64,000 nt of DNA from positions 186,001-250,000 of the forward strand of contig NZ_JACGWA010000001.1 in NCBI RefSeq assembly GCF_014077505.1, given 5' to 3'. Source of the stretch: Colwellia sp. BRX10-3. Lineage in GTDB: Bacteria > Pseudomonadota > Gammaproteobacteria > Enterobacterales > Alteromonadaceae. The notes below the pieces were generated by a model, which was not told where the DNA came from, did not search any database, and was given only the letters and a program-made list of their open reading frames with translations. A program made the position numbers and the translations under genes. Of this stretch, positions 47,430-55,913 are shown piece by piece; the first letter of the stretch is position 1, and each line of letters starts with the position of its first letter.

Positions 47430-47613
47430 AGTTTTCAGATGTAAACTATCCATATTGCTTTAGCGAATAGTAAATTTACTGCAACTTTATACGTACAAAT
47501 GATCAGAAAAATAATCAAGGGTAACAAATTAGCCCATTAGAATTCAAAATGAATAATGCTATACTGCATAAATATTTATAATTTCCATTAAACAAAAGCG
47601 CTGTAGGACAATT

Positions 47614-48801
47614 ATGCCCCAAATCAAGGTTACTCAAGTACCTAAAAAATCGATAAAATTATTAACTTTTTTAGGCTCTGTATTATTAAGTGTTTGCTCT
47701 CTTTCTCATGCACAAACCATTATCCCGTCAGCCCCAGAAGTAAATGCTAAAGGTCACATTTTAATAGATTACGCCACAGGTAAGGTCATCGCTGAAAGTA
47801 ATGCCGACATCCTACTGGCTCCAGCAAGCTTAACCAAGATGATGACTAGTTACATCATAGGTAAAGAATTGGCTAGTGGTAATATCACCAACGATGACCC
47901 TGTCACAATTAGTGAAAAAGCTTGGGCGAAAAATTTCCCCGAGTCATCTAAAATGTTTATTGAAGTGGGTACAGAAGTATCGGTAGACTTATTAAATCAA
48001 GGAATTATTGTTGCATCAGGAAATGACGCCTGTGTTGCGATGGCTGAGCATATTGCCGGTAGTGAAGGTGCGTTTGCCCAGTTAATGAACGCCCACGCTG
48101 AACAATTAGGTATGTATAGTAGCTTTTTTGAAAATAGCCACGGTTTAGACAGTAAAGAACATAAAACAACAGCCCGTGATATGGCGACATTAGCCATTGC
48201 CCTTATTCGCGATGTGCCAGATGAATATAAACTCTATAGCCAAAAATCTTTTACTTATAACAATATTAAGCAATATAACCGCAATAGCTTATTGTGGGAT
48301 AAAAGTATGAATGTTGACGGTTTGAAAACCGGCCACACATCACAAGCAGGTTATAGTTTGGTAACTTCTGCCACTAAAGGCGATATGCGTCTAGTTAGTG
48401 TTGTTATGGGTACAGACAGCGAACGTGCACGTAAAGTAGAGAGCAAAAAATTACTTAACTACGGTTTCCGTTTTTACGAAACTTACACGCCATATAAAGC
48501 CGGCGAAAAGTTTGTTAGTAACCGTGTTTGGATGGGAGATAGCAAAGAAGTTGATTTAGGTATTATGGTTAACACCCCCATTACTATTCCTCGTGGTCAA
48601 CGAAAAAACTTACAAGCTAATTTTGAGTTAGACAAACAGTTAACAGCACCCCTACAAAAAGGTGAAGTAGTTGGTAAATTATTTTTGCAACTTGACGGTG
48701 AAGATATTGCACAATACCCATTAGTTACATTACAAGAAATTAAAGAAGGCAGCATGTTCAATAAATTAATGGACTATGTCAAACTTCAGTTTGCTAACTA
48801 G
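47614..48801 (+). CDS. dacA: D-alanyl-D-alanine carboxypeptidase (PBP5/6 type)
   Basis: Trims pentapeptides in peptidoglycan. The 395 residues start with a cleavable signal (about 1-33, ending SHA), then the active site Ser72 (SLTK), SGN at 135-137 and KTG at 238-240, followed by the all-beta C-terminal domain and an amphipathic anchoring helix at the end (MFNKLMDYVKLQF). A 184-base gap before it suggests its own promoter, and a strong terminator follows. Confidence 0.97.
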   Translation: MPQIKVTQVPKKSIKLLTFLGSVLLSVCSLSHAQTIIPSAPEVNAKGHILIDYATGKVIAESNADILLAPASLTKMMTSYIIGKELASGNITNDDPVTISEKAWAKNFPESSKMFIEVGTEVSVDLLNQGIIVASGNDACVAMAEHIAGSEGAFAQLMNAHAEQLGMYSSFFENSHGLDSKEHKTTARDMATLAIALIRDVPDEYKLYSQKSFTYNNIKQYNRNSLLWDKSMNVDGLKTGHTSQAGYSLVTSATKGDMRLVSVVMGTDSERARKVESKKLLNYGFRFYETYTPYKAGEKFVSNRVWMGDSKEVDLGIMVNTPITIPRGQRKNLQANFELDKQLTAPLQKGEVVGKLFLQLDGEDIAQYPLVTLQEIKEGSMFNKLMDYVKLQFAN

Positions 48802-48841
48802 CCTTCATTCATAATTTCAAAATTACGCTATTAATCTCTGC

Positions 48842-48870
48842 AAAAACTCAGCCCAGGCTGAGTTTTTTTT
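48842..48870 (+). terminator. Terminator of dacA
   Basis: AAAAACTCAGCC and GGCTGAGTTTTT pair around CA, followed by further T, 41 bases past the stop. Confidence 0.95.
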
Positions 48871-49133
48871 GTATTTTAACTTCAGTGAATTAAAATATAA
48901 TCGAGAACTAACATTGATATTAGATATTATCCCCTCATTTATACTCAATAAAGCCAACCAAATTGGCGTCTACTGGTCACATTCGTATCAAATAGTGTTA
49001 AAATATCGCCAATTTGAAATGTAGACACATTAATTACTACTTTATGGTTTGGTTTATTTAACATTTATCAAGTTACCAGCCATTATTAAAACACCTTTAA
49101 TAAAACGGTGTTTTACAGATTAAGAGAAAAGAA
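48871..49133. other. Intergenic region between dacA and ybeD
   Basis: With its flank this is a 332-base gene-free stretch holding the ybeD-lipB-lipA promoter. It is AT-rich; no clear -35/-10 pair, hairpin or coding frame could be assigned. Confidence 0.4.
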
Positions 49134-49397
49134 ATGAATACTAAGTTTGATGAATTATTAGATTTCCCAACCGTACTTAACTTTAAAGTTATGGGTATAG
49201 CGTGTGACGAATTGTCAGACCTTGTTGTTGGTGAATTACAAAAGCACACGCCTGGTGATTATGCGCCAAAAATCAAAGCTAGCTCGAAGGGTAATTATCA
49301 TTCAATTGCAGTAGCCGTTACCGTAACAAGTAAAGAACATATAGAAACCATATATAAAACTTTAAACGCTATTGAGCAAGTACGTTACGTGCTTTGA
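49134..49397 (+). CDS. ybeD: YbeD-family (DUF493) conserved protein
   Basis: Small conserved protein of unknown role that lies between dacA and lipB in many gammaproteobacteria. The 87 residues ([20 protein letters not shown]) form an ACT-like alpha/beta fold in family members and equal E. coli YbeD in length. A weak AAGAGAAAAG ribosome site precedes the ATG. Confidence 0.92.
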   Translation: MNTKFDELLDFPTVLNFKVMGIACDELSDLVVGELQKHTPGDYAPKIKASSKGNYHSIAVAVTVTSKEHIETIYKTLNAIEQVRYVL

Positions 49398-49471
49398 CCC
49401 TACTTATTATCCGGTGTATTCCAATAGTTATTTGGATATAATAAGCGCAACACAATCTTTTGAGATGTACC

Positions 49472-50131
49472 TTGAAAAACACTTTGATTATTCGGCAACT
49501 GAATAACCTCGACTACGTCGACGTTTGGCATGCCATGCAAAATTTCACCGATAATCGAGACGATAATACTGTTGACGAACTTTGGCTGGTTGAGCATCCG
49601 CCAGTGTTTACTCAAGGGCAAGCAGGTAAAGATGAACATCTGCTCATGCCTGGCGATATACCAGTAGTAAAAGTCGACCGAGGTGGACAGGTTACTTATC
49701 ACGGCCCTGGACAACAAGTTATTTACTTTATGATCAACCTACGCCGCAGAAAAATGGGTGTTAGGCAGCTAGTTACACTTATTGAAAATGGCATTGTCGC
49801 ATCAATGGCAGACTTTGGTATAAGTGCCAAAGCAAAGCCCGATGCCCCCGGTGTTTATGTTGAAGATAAAAAAATTGCCTCTTTAGGTCTTCGAGTACGT
49901 AAAGGCTGCTCTTTTCATGGTTTAGCAATAAACGTTAATATGGACTTATCACCATTTTTACGCATTAACCCTTGCGGTTATCAAGGCTTAGAAATGATAC
50001 AAACAATCGATTTACAAGGCCCTGCCACAGTAGATCAAGCGGGTGAATCACTGGTTAAACATCTTAGTGAATTATTAGACACCCAGCATTTATCTTATCA
50101 AACAGGATTGGAAATAATACATGACCACTAA
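49472..50131 (+). CDS. lipB: Octanoyltransferase LipB
   Basis: Moves octanoate from acyl carrier protein to lipoyl domains. TTG 49472 is preferred as start ([14 protein letters not shown] aligns with E. coli KILVRQL); a TTG four codons earlier is the alternative. The 219 residues have [18 protein letters not shown], the catalytic Lys in [13 protein letters not shown], and the acyl-carrying Cys in [12 protein letters not shown]. It overlaps lipA by 11 bases. Confidence 0.95.
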   Translation: MKNTLIIRQLNNLDYVDVWHAMQNFTDNRDDNTVDELWLVEHPPVFTQGQAGKDEHLLMPGDIPVVKVDRGGQVTYHGPGQQVIYFMINLRRRKMGVRQLVTLIENGIVASMADFGISAKAKPDAPGVYVEDKKIASLGLRVRKGCSFHGLAINVNMDLSPFLRINPCGYQGLEMIQTIDLQGPATVDQAGESLVKHLSELLDTQHLSYQTGLEIIHDH

Positions 50132-51089
50132 ATCATCACGCATTATCCCAGGCACAAAACTACGCGATGCCGAAAAAATGGCACATATTCCTATTCAGGT
50201 GGTTACTTCTGAGCGTGAAACCATGCTAAGAAAACCTAATTGGTTACGTATCAAGTTACCAAAAAGTTCAGAGCGTATTGATAGTATAAAAGCGGCACTA
50301 CGCAAGCATAATTTACATTCTGTTTGCGAAGAAGCCTCATGCCCAAATTTATCAGAATGTTTTAACCACGGCACAGCAACCTTTATGATTTTAGGCGACA
50401 TATGTACTCGTCGCTGCCCGTTTTGTGATGTTGGCCATGGTCGCCCTCTTGCCGTAAATAAAGAAGAGCCGCGCAAATTAGCCTTAACACTTAAAGACAT
50501 GAAGTTAAAATACGTGGTGATCACCTCAGTAGATCGTGACGATTTACGTGATGGCGGCGCACAACAATTTGTCGATTGTATTACCGAAATTGCCGAGCAT
50601 TCTCCACATACTAAAGTAGAAATTTTAGTCCCTGATTTTCGTGGTCGTATGGATCGCGCCTTGGAGATTTTAAATACTCACCCTCCAGGTGTCTTCAACC
50701 ATAACCTTGAAACCGCCCCACGTTTATATACCAAAGCTCGCCCTGGCGCTAACTATCAGTGGTCTTTAGATTTGTTGAAAAAATTTGGTGAAGCTAACCC
50801 AAGCGTGCCAACCAAATCTGGCTTAATGGTCGGCTTAGGTGAAACTAACGAAGAAATTTTGCAAGTTATGCGCGATTTAAGAGCTCATGGTGTAACCATG
50901 CTAACTATCGGACAATACTTGCAGCCGAGTAAGCATCACTTACCCGTAGAACGATATGTTCACCCAGACGACTTTGACATGTTCAAACGTGAAGCCGATA
51001 AAATGGGCTTTAATCACGCTGCTTGTGGTCCACTCGTGCGTTCGAGCTACCATGCAGATAAACAAGCCGCTGGTGAAGAAGTTAAATAA
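50121..51089 (+). CDS. lipA: Lipoyl synthase
   Basis: Radical SAM enzyme that inserts two sulfurs into protein-bound octanoate. The 322 residues contain both clusters: the auxiliary one in [12 protein letters not shown] (C-x4-C-x5-C), the radical SAM one in CTRRCPFC, and the C-terminal RSSYHA serine ligand motif. E. coli LipA has 321 residues. It depends on Fe-S supply from systems such as the isc cluster in this window. Confidence 0.98.
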   Translation: MTTKSSRIIPGTKLRDAEKMAHIPIQVVTSERETMLRKPNWLRIKLPKSSERIDSIKAALRKHNLHSVCEEASCPNLSECFNHGTATFMILGDICTRRCPFCDVGHGRPLAVNKEEPRKLALTLKDMKLKYVVITSVDRDDLRDGGAQQFVDCITEIAEHSPHTKVEILVPDFRGRMDRALEILNTHPPGVFNHNLETAPRLYTKARPGANYQWSLDLLKKFGEANPSVPTKSGLMVGLGETNEEILQVMRDLRAHGVTMLTIGQYLQPSKHHLPVERYVHPDDFDMFKREADKMGFNHAACGPLVRSSYHADKQAAGEEVK

Positions 51090-51129
51090 TACATTCCGCA
51101 GAGTTAATTTACATTAACGATACAGAATC

Positions 51130-51162
51130 AAAAAAGCTAGAAGGTAAACTTCTAGCTTTTTT
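51130..51162 (+). terminator. Terminator of lipA, between convergent genes
   Basis: AAAAAAGCTAGAAG and CTTCTAGCTTTTTT form a perfect 14-base stem around GTAAA. It also could end the opposing MFS gene. Confidence 0.95.
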
Positions 51163-51193
51163 TGTACTAAGTAATTGGGTCAATAAAACGCAA

Positions 51194-52378
51194 CTAGCTC
51201 ATTGTAACTTCTTGCTTGATCGGTTTATTACGCAAAAATAAAGCAAGAACACCACCAATAAGGGCGGTAATTGCCGCAAAATCAAAAGTTATCCCAGCAC
51301 CAATACCATCTTGCCATAATAATCCTGCCACATAGGCACCAACCGCACCACCTACACCATAAACTCCACCGATATAAATTGCCTGCCCACGACTTTGTTG
51401 GTTAGCGTTAAAATGCTTTTGGATAAAGGCAATACTTGCACTATGGTATAAGCCAAAACTTAAAGCATGGATCAATTGTGAAATAACTAGTGCGACGTTA
51501 CTGTCGGCGTAATGGCCAACGAGAAACCAGCGCAAGGCCGTTAATAATATACTGATACTGATCAAAGTTTTGAGTGAAAAGCTTTTAAAGAAAAGTGCGG
51601 CAAAAACAAAAACACCAATTTCAGCCACCACGCCGATAGCGATAAAAATACCAATTAAAATGCCTGTGTAAGTTAAGTTTTGCAGGTATAAGGCAAAAAA
51701 CACATAATAAGGACCAAAGCTCATTTGCAACATTAAGCCTGCAAAGAAGAATAGTAAAAAGTTACTATTAAAAACTTTAGCTTTGATAGAAACATAATCA
51801 AGTGTGTTTTTTTTTGCTATTCGAGGCTGCTTACTGAGTAGTGTTGAAATAAAAAGCCCTGCTAAAATAACAATGCCAATATAACTAAAAGCTTCTGCAG
51901 AATAACGCTCAATTAATTCGCCGCTGAGCATAGCAACAATAATAAAACCGATACTGCCCCACAAACGAATACGGCCATATATTTTCGCACTTTTGCGAAT
52001 AGAGTTCAGGGTCATTACCTCAAGTTGCGGTAATATTGAGGTCATAAATAAGCTGAACATTGCCAAACTAAACATTAATGGCCAGTAACTATATGTCCAT
52101 ATAATCAAGCTAAAGCAAAGCAGTGTTAGCAGTGCACCTACTCTAACAATAATAAGTTGTTTACCTGACTTGTCAGCAAGCTGCGCCCATAACGAAGGTG
52201 CTACTATTTTTGCTGCGGTGATAACCGCTAATATTTCACCAATTTCGAGTGAGGTAAAACCTCGGGCATCAAGAAATACTGATAAAAAAGGTACGACCAA
52301 ACCTAGAATACCAAAGTACCAGAAATAATTTGTCGATAAACCAACGAATTGCTTTGAAGCCACTACTTTTTTCTGCAA
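51194..52378 (-). CDS. MFS transporter, HcaT/phenylpropionate-permease-like
   Basis: Twelve-helix major facilitator of the MFS_1-like group that includes HcaT and nucleoside permeases. In 394 residues, helix 1 reads YFWYFGILGLVVPFLSVFLD, the loop 2-3 motif is AQLADKSGKQ, and YGRIRLWGSIGFI follows mid-protein. The start is uncertain: TTG 52378 gives the longest frame, GTG 52363 is possible. It follows aroC by about 24 bases and may be its operon partner. Substrate unknown. Confidence 0.8.
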   Translation of the reverse strand: MQKKVVASKQFVGLSTNYFWYFGILGLVVPFLSVFLDARGFTSLEIGEILAVITAAKIVAPSLWAQLADKSGKQLIIVRVGALLTLLCFSLIIWTYSYWPLMFSLAMFSLFMTSILPQLEVMTLNSIRKSAKIYGRIRLWGSIGFIIVAMLSGELIERYSAEAFSYIGIVILAGLFISTLLSKQPRIAKKNTLDYVSIKAKVFNSNFLLFFFAGLMLQMSFGPYYVFFALYLQNLTYTGILIGIFIAIGVVAEIGVFVFAALFFKSFSLKTLISISILLTALRWFLVGHYADSNVALVISQLIHALSFGLYHSASIAFIQKHFNANQQSRGQAIYIGGVYGVGGAVGAYVAGLLWQDGIGAGITFDFAAITALIGGVLALFLRNKPIKQEVTMS

Positions 52379-52402
52379 CCGCTTTGGTATTTTACCAAGA
52401 GT

Positions 52403-53494
52403 TTAACCTTCGATATCAGGCGTTTGACAAACCACATCCATATTCTGTGCACGATGTCTTAAATAATGATCCATTAAGGTTAAGGCTAACATTGCTTCGG
52501 CAATAGGTACGGCACGAATACCCACACAAGGGTCATGTCGACCTTTGGTCACTATATCTGCAGACTTACCGGCAAGATCAACCGTTTTACCACTAACACC
52601 AATACTAGAAGTAGGCTTTAATGCAATGGACGCAACAATGGGTTGGCCTGAAGATATTCCCCCTAAAACACCACCAGCATGATTAGACGCAAAGCCATCT
52701 GGTGTTAACTCGTCTCTGTGCTGTGAGCCTTTTTGGTTAACCACGCCAAAACCATCACCAACTTCTACCGCCTTTACCGCATTAATACCCATTAAGGCAT
52801 GTGCAATATCGGCATCTAAACGGTCAAAAATAGGCTCACCTAAACCAACAGGCACATTGTTCGCTACTACCATCAATTTAGCGCCTATGGAGTCTTTTTC
52901 TCGCATAATGCCACGTAATAACTCGTCTAATTGTTCAAGCTTATTAGCGTCAGGGAAAAAAAATGGGTTTTCTTCAACTATGTTCCAATCTATGTTTTCA
53001 GCACAAACCTCACCGATTTGAGTCACACAAGCTTGAATAGTGATACCAAACTTCTGCTTTAAATATTTTTTTGCCACCGCGCCAGCAGCAACCCGCATCG
53101 CGGTTTCACGAGCTGAAGAACGACCGCCACCACGATAATCACGAATGCCGTATTTTTGCCAGTAAGTATAATCTGCATGACCAGGGCGAAATGTTTTCGC
53201 GATATCACCATAATCTTGCGAGCGTTGGTCAGTGTTTTCAATTAATAAACCAATAGGGGTACCGGTAGTTTTACCTTCAAAAACACCCGACATTATTTTA
53301 ACTTCGTCAGCTTCACGGCGTGCTGTTGTAAATCGAGAGGTGCCAGGTCGACGGCGATCAAGGTCAAGCTGTAGATCAGCCTCACAGAGCTCAAGACCTG
53401 GAGGGCATCCATCAATGATCGCGCCTAAACCTAAACCGTGGCTTTCACCGAATGATGTAACCGTAAATAACTTACCAAAAGTATTACCTGACAT
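52403..53494 (-). CDS. aroC: Chorismate synthase
   Basis: Final shikimate-pathway enzyme; converts EPSP to chorismate with reduced FMN. The 363 residues begin [20 protein letters not shown] and show [27 protein letters not shown] and GGISSGQPI. Length matches E. coli AroC (361). It is downstream of prmB, as in most gammaproteobacteria. Confidence 0.98.
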   Translation of the reverse strand: MSGNTFGKLFTVTSFGESHGLGLGAIIDGCPPGLELCEADLQLDLDRRRPGTSRFTTARREADEVKIMSGVFEGKTTGTPIGLLIENTDQRSQDYGDIAKTFRPGHADYTYWQKYGIRDYRGGGRSSARETAMRVAAGAVAKKYLKQKFGITIQACVTQIGEVCAENIDWNIVEENPFFFPDANKLEQLDELLRGIMREKDSIGAKLMVVANNVPVGLGEPIFDRLDADIAHALMGINAVKAVEVGDGFGVVNQKGSQHRDELTPDGFASNHAGGVLGGISSGQPIVASIALKPTSSIGVSGKTVDLAGKSADIVTKGRHDPCVGIRAVPIAEAMLALTLMDHYLRHRAQNMDVVCQTPDIEG

Positions 53495-53597
53495 AATGAA
53501 TATTACCCATTAAAAATGATGAGATACCAATTAAATGTTTAATATTAGTATCAGAGTACCCACCTAAAAAGTTTACCTGTCTGGTGGCTATTAATTA

Positions 53598-54545
53598 TTA
53601 TTGCACAAAATCTTGTTGATGATTTTCTAATTGTGCTTTCGTTAAACGAAATACACCATGGCCGCCTCGTTCAAACTCCAACCACTGAAATGGCACGTTG
53701 GGGAAAGCAGCAGTTAAATGGATTTGTGAATTACCCACTTCGCAAATCAATACCCCATTATCGCTAAGATGGCTCGCCGCTTGTGCCAATATTTGTCGTA
53801 CTATATCTAAGCCATCAAAACCGCTACCTAAGCCCATTACTGGCTCATGTAAATACTCTTGCGGTAATGAATCGACATCTTCTTGATCGACATAGGGTGG
53901 ATTTGTCACTATTAAATCATAGCTTTGCCCTACGACCCCAGAAAAAACATCAGATTGAATTGGAATAACTTGTGCTGATAAACCATGACCATCAATATTG
54001 ATTTGTGCAACATTGAGTGCATCTATAGAAAGGTCTATTGCATCAACATCTGCTTCAGGAAAAGCAACAGCGCAAGCAATGGCAATACAACCACTACCTG
54101 TACATAAATCTAAAATTCGGTTTGGCGTTTTATCAATTAAACCTGCAAAACTATGCTCGATTAATTCACCTATTGGCGAGCGTGGTACGAGAACGCGCTC
54201 ATCAACATAAAAGGGTAAACCACAAAACATTGCTTGATTGGTCAAATATGCTGCAGGTAGTCCTTCAACAATTCGGCGCTCAAATAACTGTAAAATTGCA
54301 ACTCGCTCTTGAGGTATTAACCGACATTGCATTAGGTCATTAGCTATTTCTTGAGGTAAAGCAAGTTGATGCATAACTAAAGTAAGCGCTTCATGCCAAG
54401 CGTTATTTGTGCCATGGCCAAAATACAACTCAGCCTGATTAAATTGGCTAGCCCCAAAACGCACATAATCATTTACGGTGTGCAATTGCTCACTTACCTC
54501 TGCAAAATTTATTGTTTCCACACTTTCCTCTGGTTTTATCATCAA
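53598..54545 (-). CDS. prmB: Ribosomal protein L3 glutamine methyltransferase
   Basis: Methylates a glutamine of ribosomal protein L3 near the peptidyl-transferase centre. The 315 residues have an N-terminal helical domain, SAM motif LDLCTGSGCIAIACA and the glutamine-binding NPPY (VTNPPYVDQED). E. coli PrmB has 310. It is divergent from smrB, the standard arrangement. Confidence 0.95.
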   Translation of the reverse strand: MMIKPEESVETINFAEVSEQLHTVNDYVRFGASQFNQAELYFGHGTNNAWHEALTLVMHQLALPQEIANDLMQCRLIPQERVAILQLFERRIVEGLPAAYLTNQAMFCGLPFYVDERVLVPRSPIGELIEHSFAGLIDKTPNRILDLCTGSGCIAIACAVAFPEADVDAIDLSIDALNVAQINIDGHGLSAQVIPIQSDVFSGVVGQSYDLIVTNPPYVDQEDVDSLPQEYLHEPVMGLGSGFDGLDIVRQILAQAASHLSDNGVLICEVGNSQIHLTAAFPNVPFQWLEFERGGHGVFRLTKAQLENHQQDFVQ

Positions 54546-54607
54546 AACTGTTGTTTTTTATTATACTTTCACTTGTTATTGTTCGTCGATGTTTTTAGAC
54601 TTCGCAA

Positions 54608-55150
54608 ATGAAATTTAAAGACGCACTGAATGCGGAAGAAATAAAGTTATTTAAAGATGCTATAGGTAAGGTAAAACCTATTGTGCAGGACAGAATACAC
54701 CCGGTAAAAAGAACCATCAAGCAGAAAACGTTGTTAGCAAAACAAAAAGATAAAAAAGCCTTAGCTGAATTTCACTTCTCGGATGAATTTGAACCTGATT
54801 TAAATAGCAACGGACCAGTAAAATACGTTCGTGATGGTGTTGATAGTTTTGAAGCTAAAAATTTACGGCGAGGCCATTACTCTCCTGATTTGATTTTAGA
54901 TTTACACGGTCTTGATCAACAAGAGTCAAAACGTGAAATTGCCGCTTTACTCGCCGCTTGCGACAAAGAACATGCGCGATGTGTTTGTATAGTTCATGGT
55001 TTAGGCGGCCGTGTTTTGAAAAACAAAGTACCTCATTGGCTAGTACAACACCCCTATGTAATGGCCTTTCATCAAGCACCATTAGAATGGGGTGGTAATG
55101 GCGCGATATTAGTTTTAGTCGAATTAAAAGACAAATTTATTCGTGATTAA
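54608..55150 (+). CDS. smrB: Smr-domain endonuclease SmrB (ribosome rescue)
   Basis: Cleaves mRNA at collided ribosomes to start rescue. The 180 residues have an N-terminal charged helix that in E. coli docks to the ribosome, then a C-terminal Smr domain (about 95-178) with LDLHGLDQQ and the catalytic region IVHGLGGRVLKNKV. E. coli SmrB has 183. The gene is divergent from prmB and converges on sixA. Confidence 0.95.
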   Translation: MKFKDALNAEEIKLFKDAIGKVKPIVQDRIHPVKRTIKQKTLLAKQKDKKALAEFHFSDEFEPDLNSNGPVKYVRDGVDSFEAKNLRRGHYSPDLILDLHGLDQQESKREIAALLAACDKEHARCVCIVHGLGGRVLKNKVPHWLVQHPYVMAFHQAPLEWGGNGAILVLVELKDKFIRD

Positions 55151-55191
55151 TGCGGTATCTATCGCAATTTGAAAAAACAATATGATTGACG

Positions 55192-55671
55192 TTACAATTC
55201 GATATCATTGGGTGATATTAACTTAATAAGCTTGCCATTCATTTTGTCCAGATCATATTCAATTTGCGCTACTGAGGCAGTTTGAAATATTGGCATTGCG
55301 TGATCACTTGTCAGCTCAGCGACTAAATAGCTTACCAGTGGCATATGCGACACTAATAAAATATTTTGATACTGCTCAATGGCACAAACTGCATCTAAGT
55401 AATCATGTGCGTCCTTCGCGTTATCCTCTGGCGTAATAATACTTAAGCTTTGTCTTTTAGCTACACCACCTAGTTGGCTAATTACGGCGTCAGCTGTTTG
55501 TTGCGCGCGTAAATACGGGCTAACAAAAACACAATCAAATCTCAGACTGTTTTCTAATAACCATTGCCCAATAACGTGAGCTTCTTTAACGCCGTTTTCA
55601 GCCAACGGTCTGAGCTCATCGCTAGCAGCAACCATTTCAGCTTGCCCGTGACGCATAACAAAAATTTGCAT
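55192..55671 (-). CDS. sixA: SixA phosphohistidine phosphatase
   Basis: Histidine phosphatase known in E. coli to dephosphorylate phosphotransfer proteins such as NPr/ArcB. Start taken at ATG 55671 (MQIFVMRHGQAEM) with AAGG upstream; a GTG two codons earlier is less likely. The 159 residues have the RHG motif with catalytic His8, and a second conserved His in LLVSHMPLV. Confidence 0.93.
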   Translation of the reverse strand: MQIFVMRHGQAEMVAASDELRPLAENGVKEAHVIGQWLLENSLRFDCVFVSPYLRAQQTADAVISQLGGVAKRQSLSIITPEDNAKDAHDYLDAVCAIEQYQNILLVSHMPLVSYLVAELTSDHAMPIFQTASVAQIEYDLDKMNGKLIKLISPNDIEL

Positions 55672-55913
55672 AAACACCTTAATTTCAACACGTTTTTATT
55701 GTATCACCGCTCGCTAAGAGCATATATTTTCAACGATGAGACTATAAATTTTAAGAATTATCGCTATAGTAAAGGAATTGTTTATCTTTTTATAACATCT
55801 GTTAAGAATAAAATGGACTCACCTTATTCCTTAGGGTAATTTAGAACGATAAAAAATAAAACCAATAAACCATAGCAAGACCCTGCTATAGGTAAAATTG
55901 TGCGGGAGCGACA

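Noticed and set aside
49400-49717. 105-codon minus-strand frame over lipB
   Set aside because: Antisense to the conserved N-terminal half of lipB; no ribosome site or family match.
53690-53705. Sigma-54-like TGGCACG
   Set aside because: It lies inside prmB and lacks GC at the required spacing.
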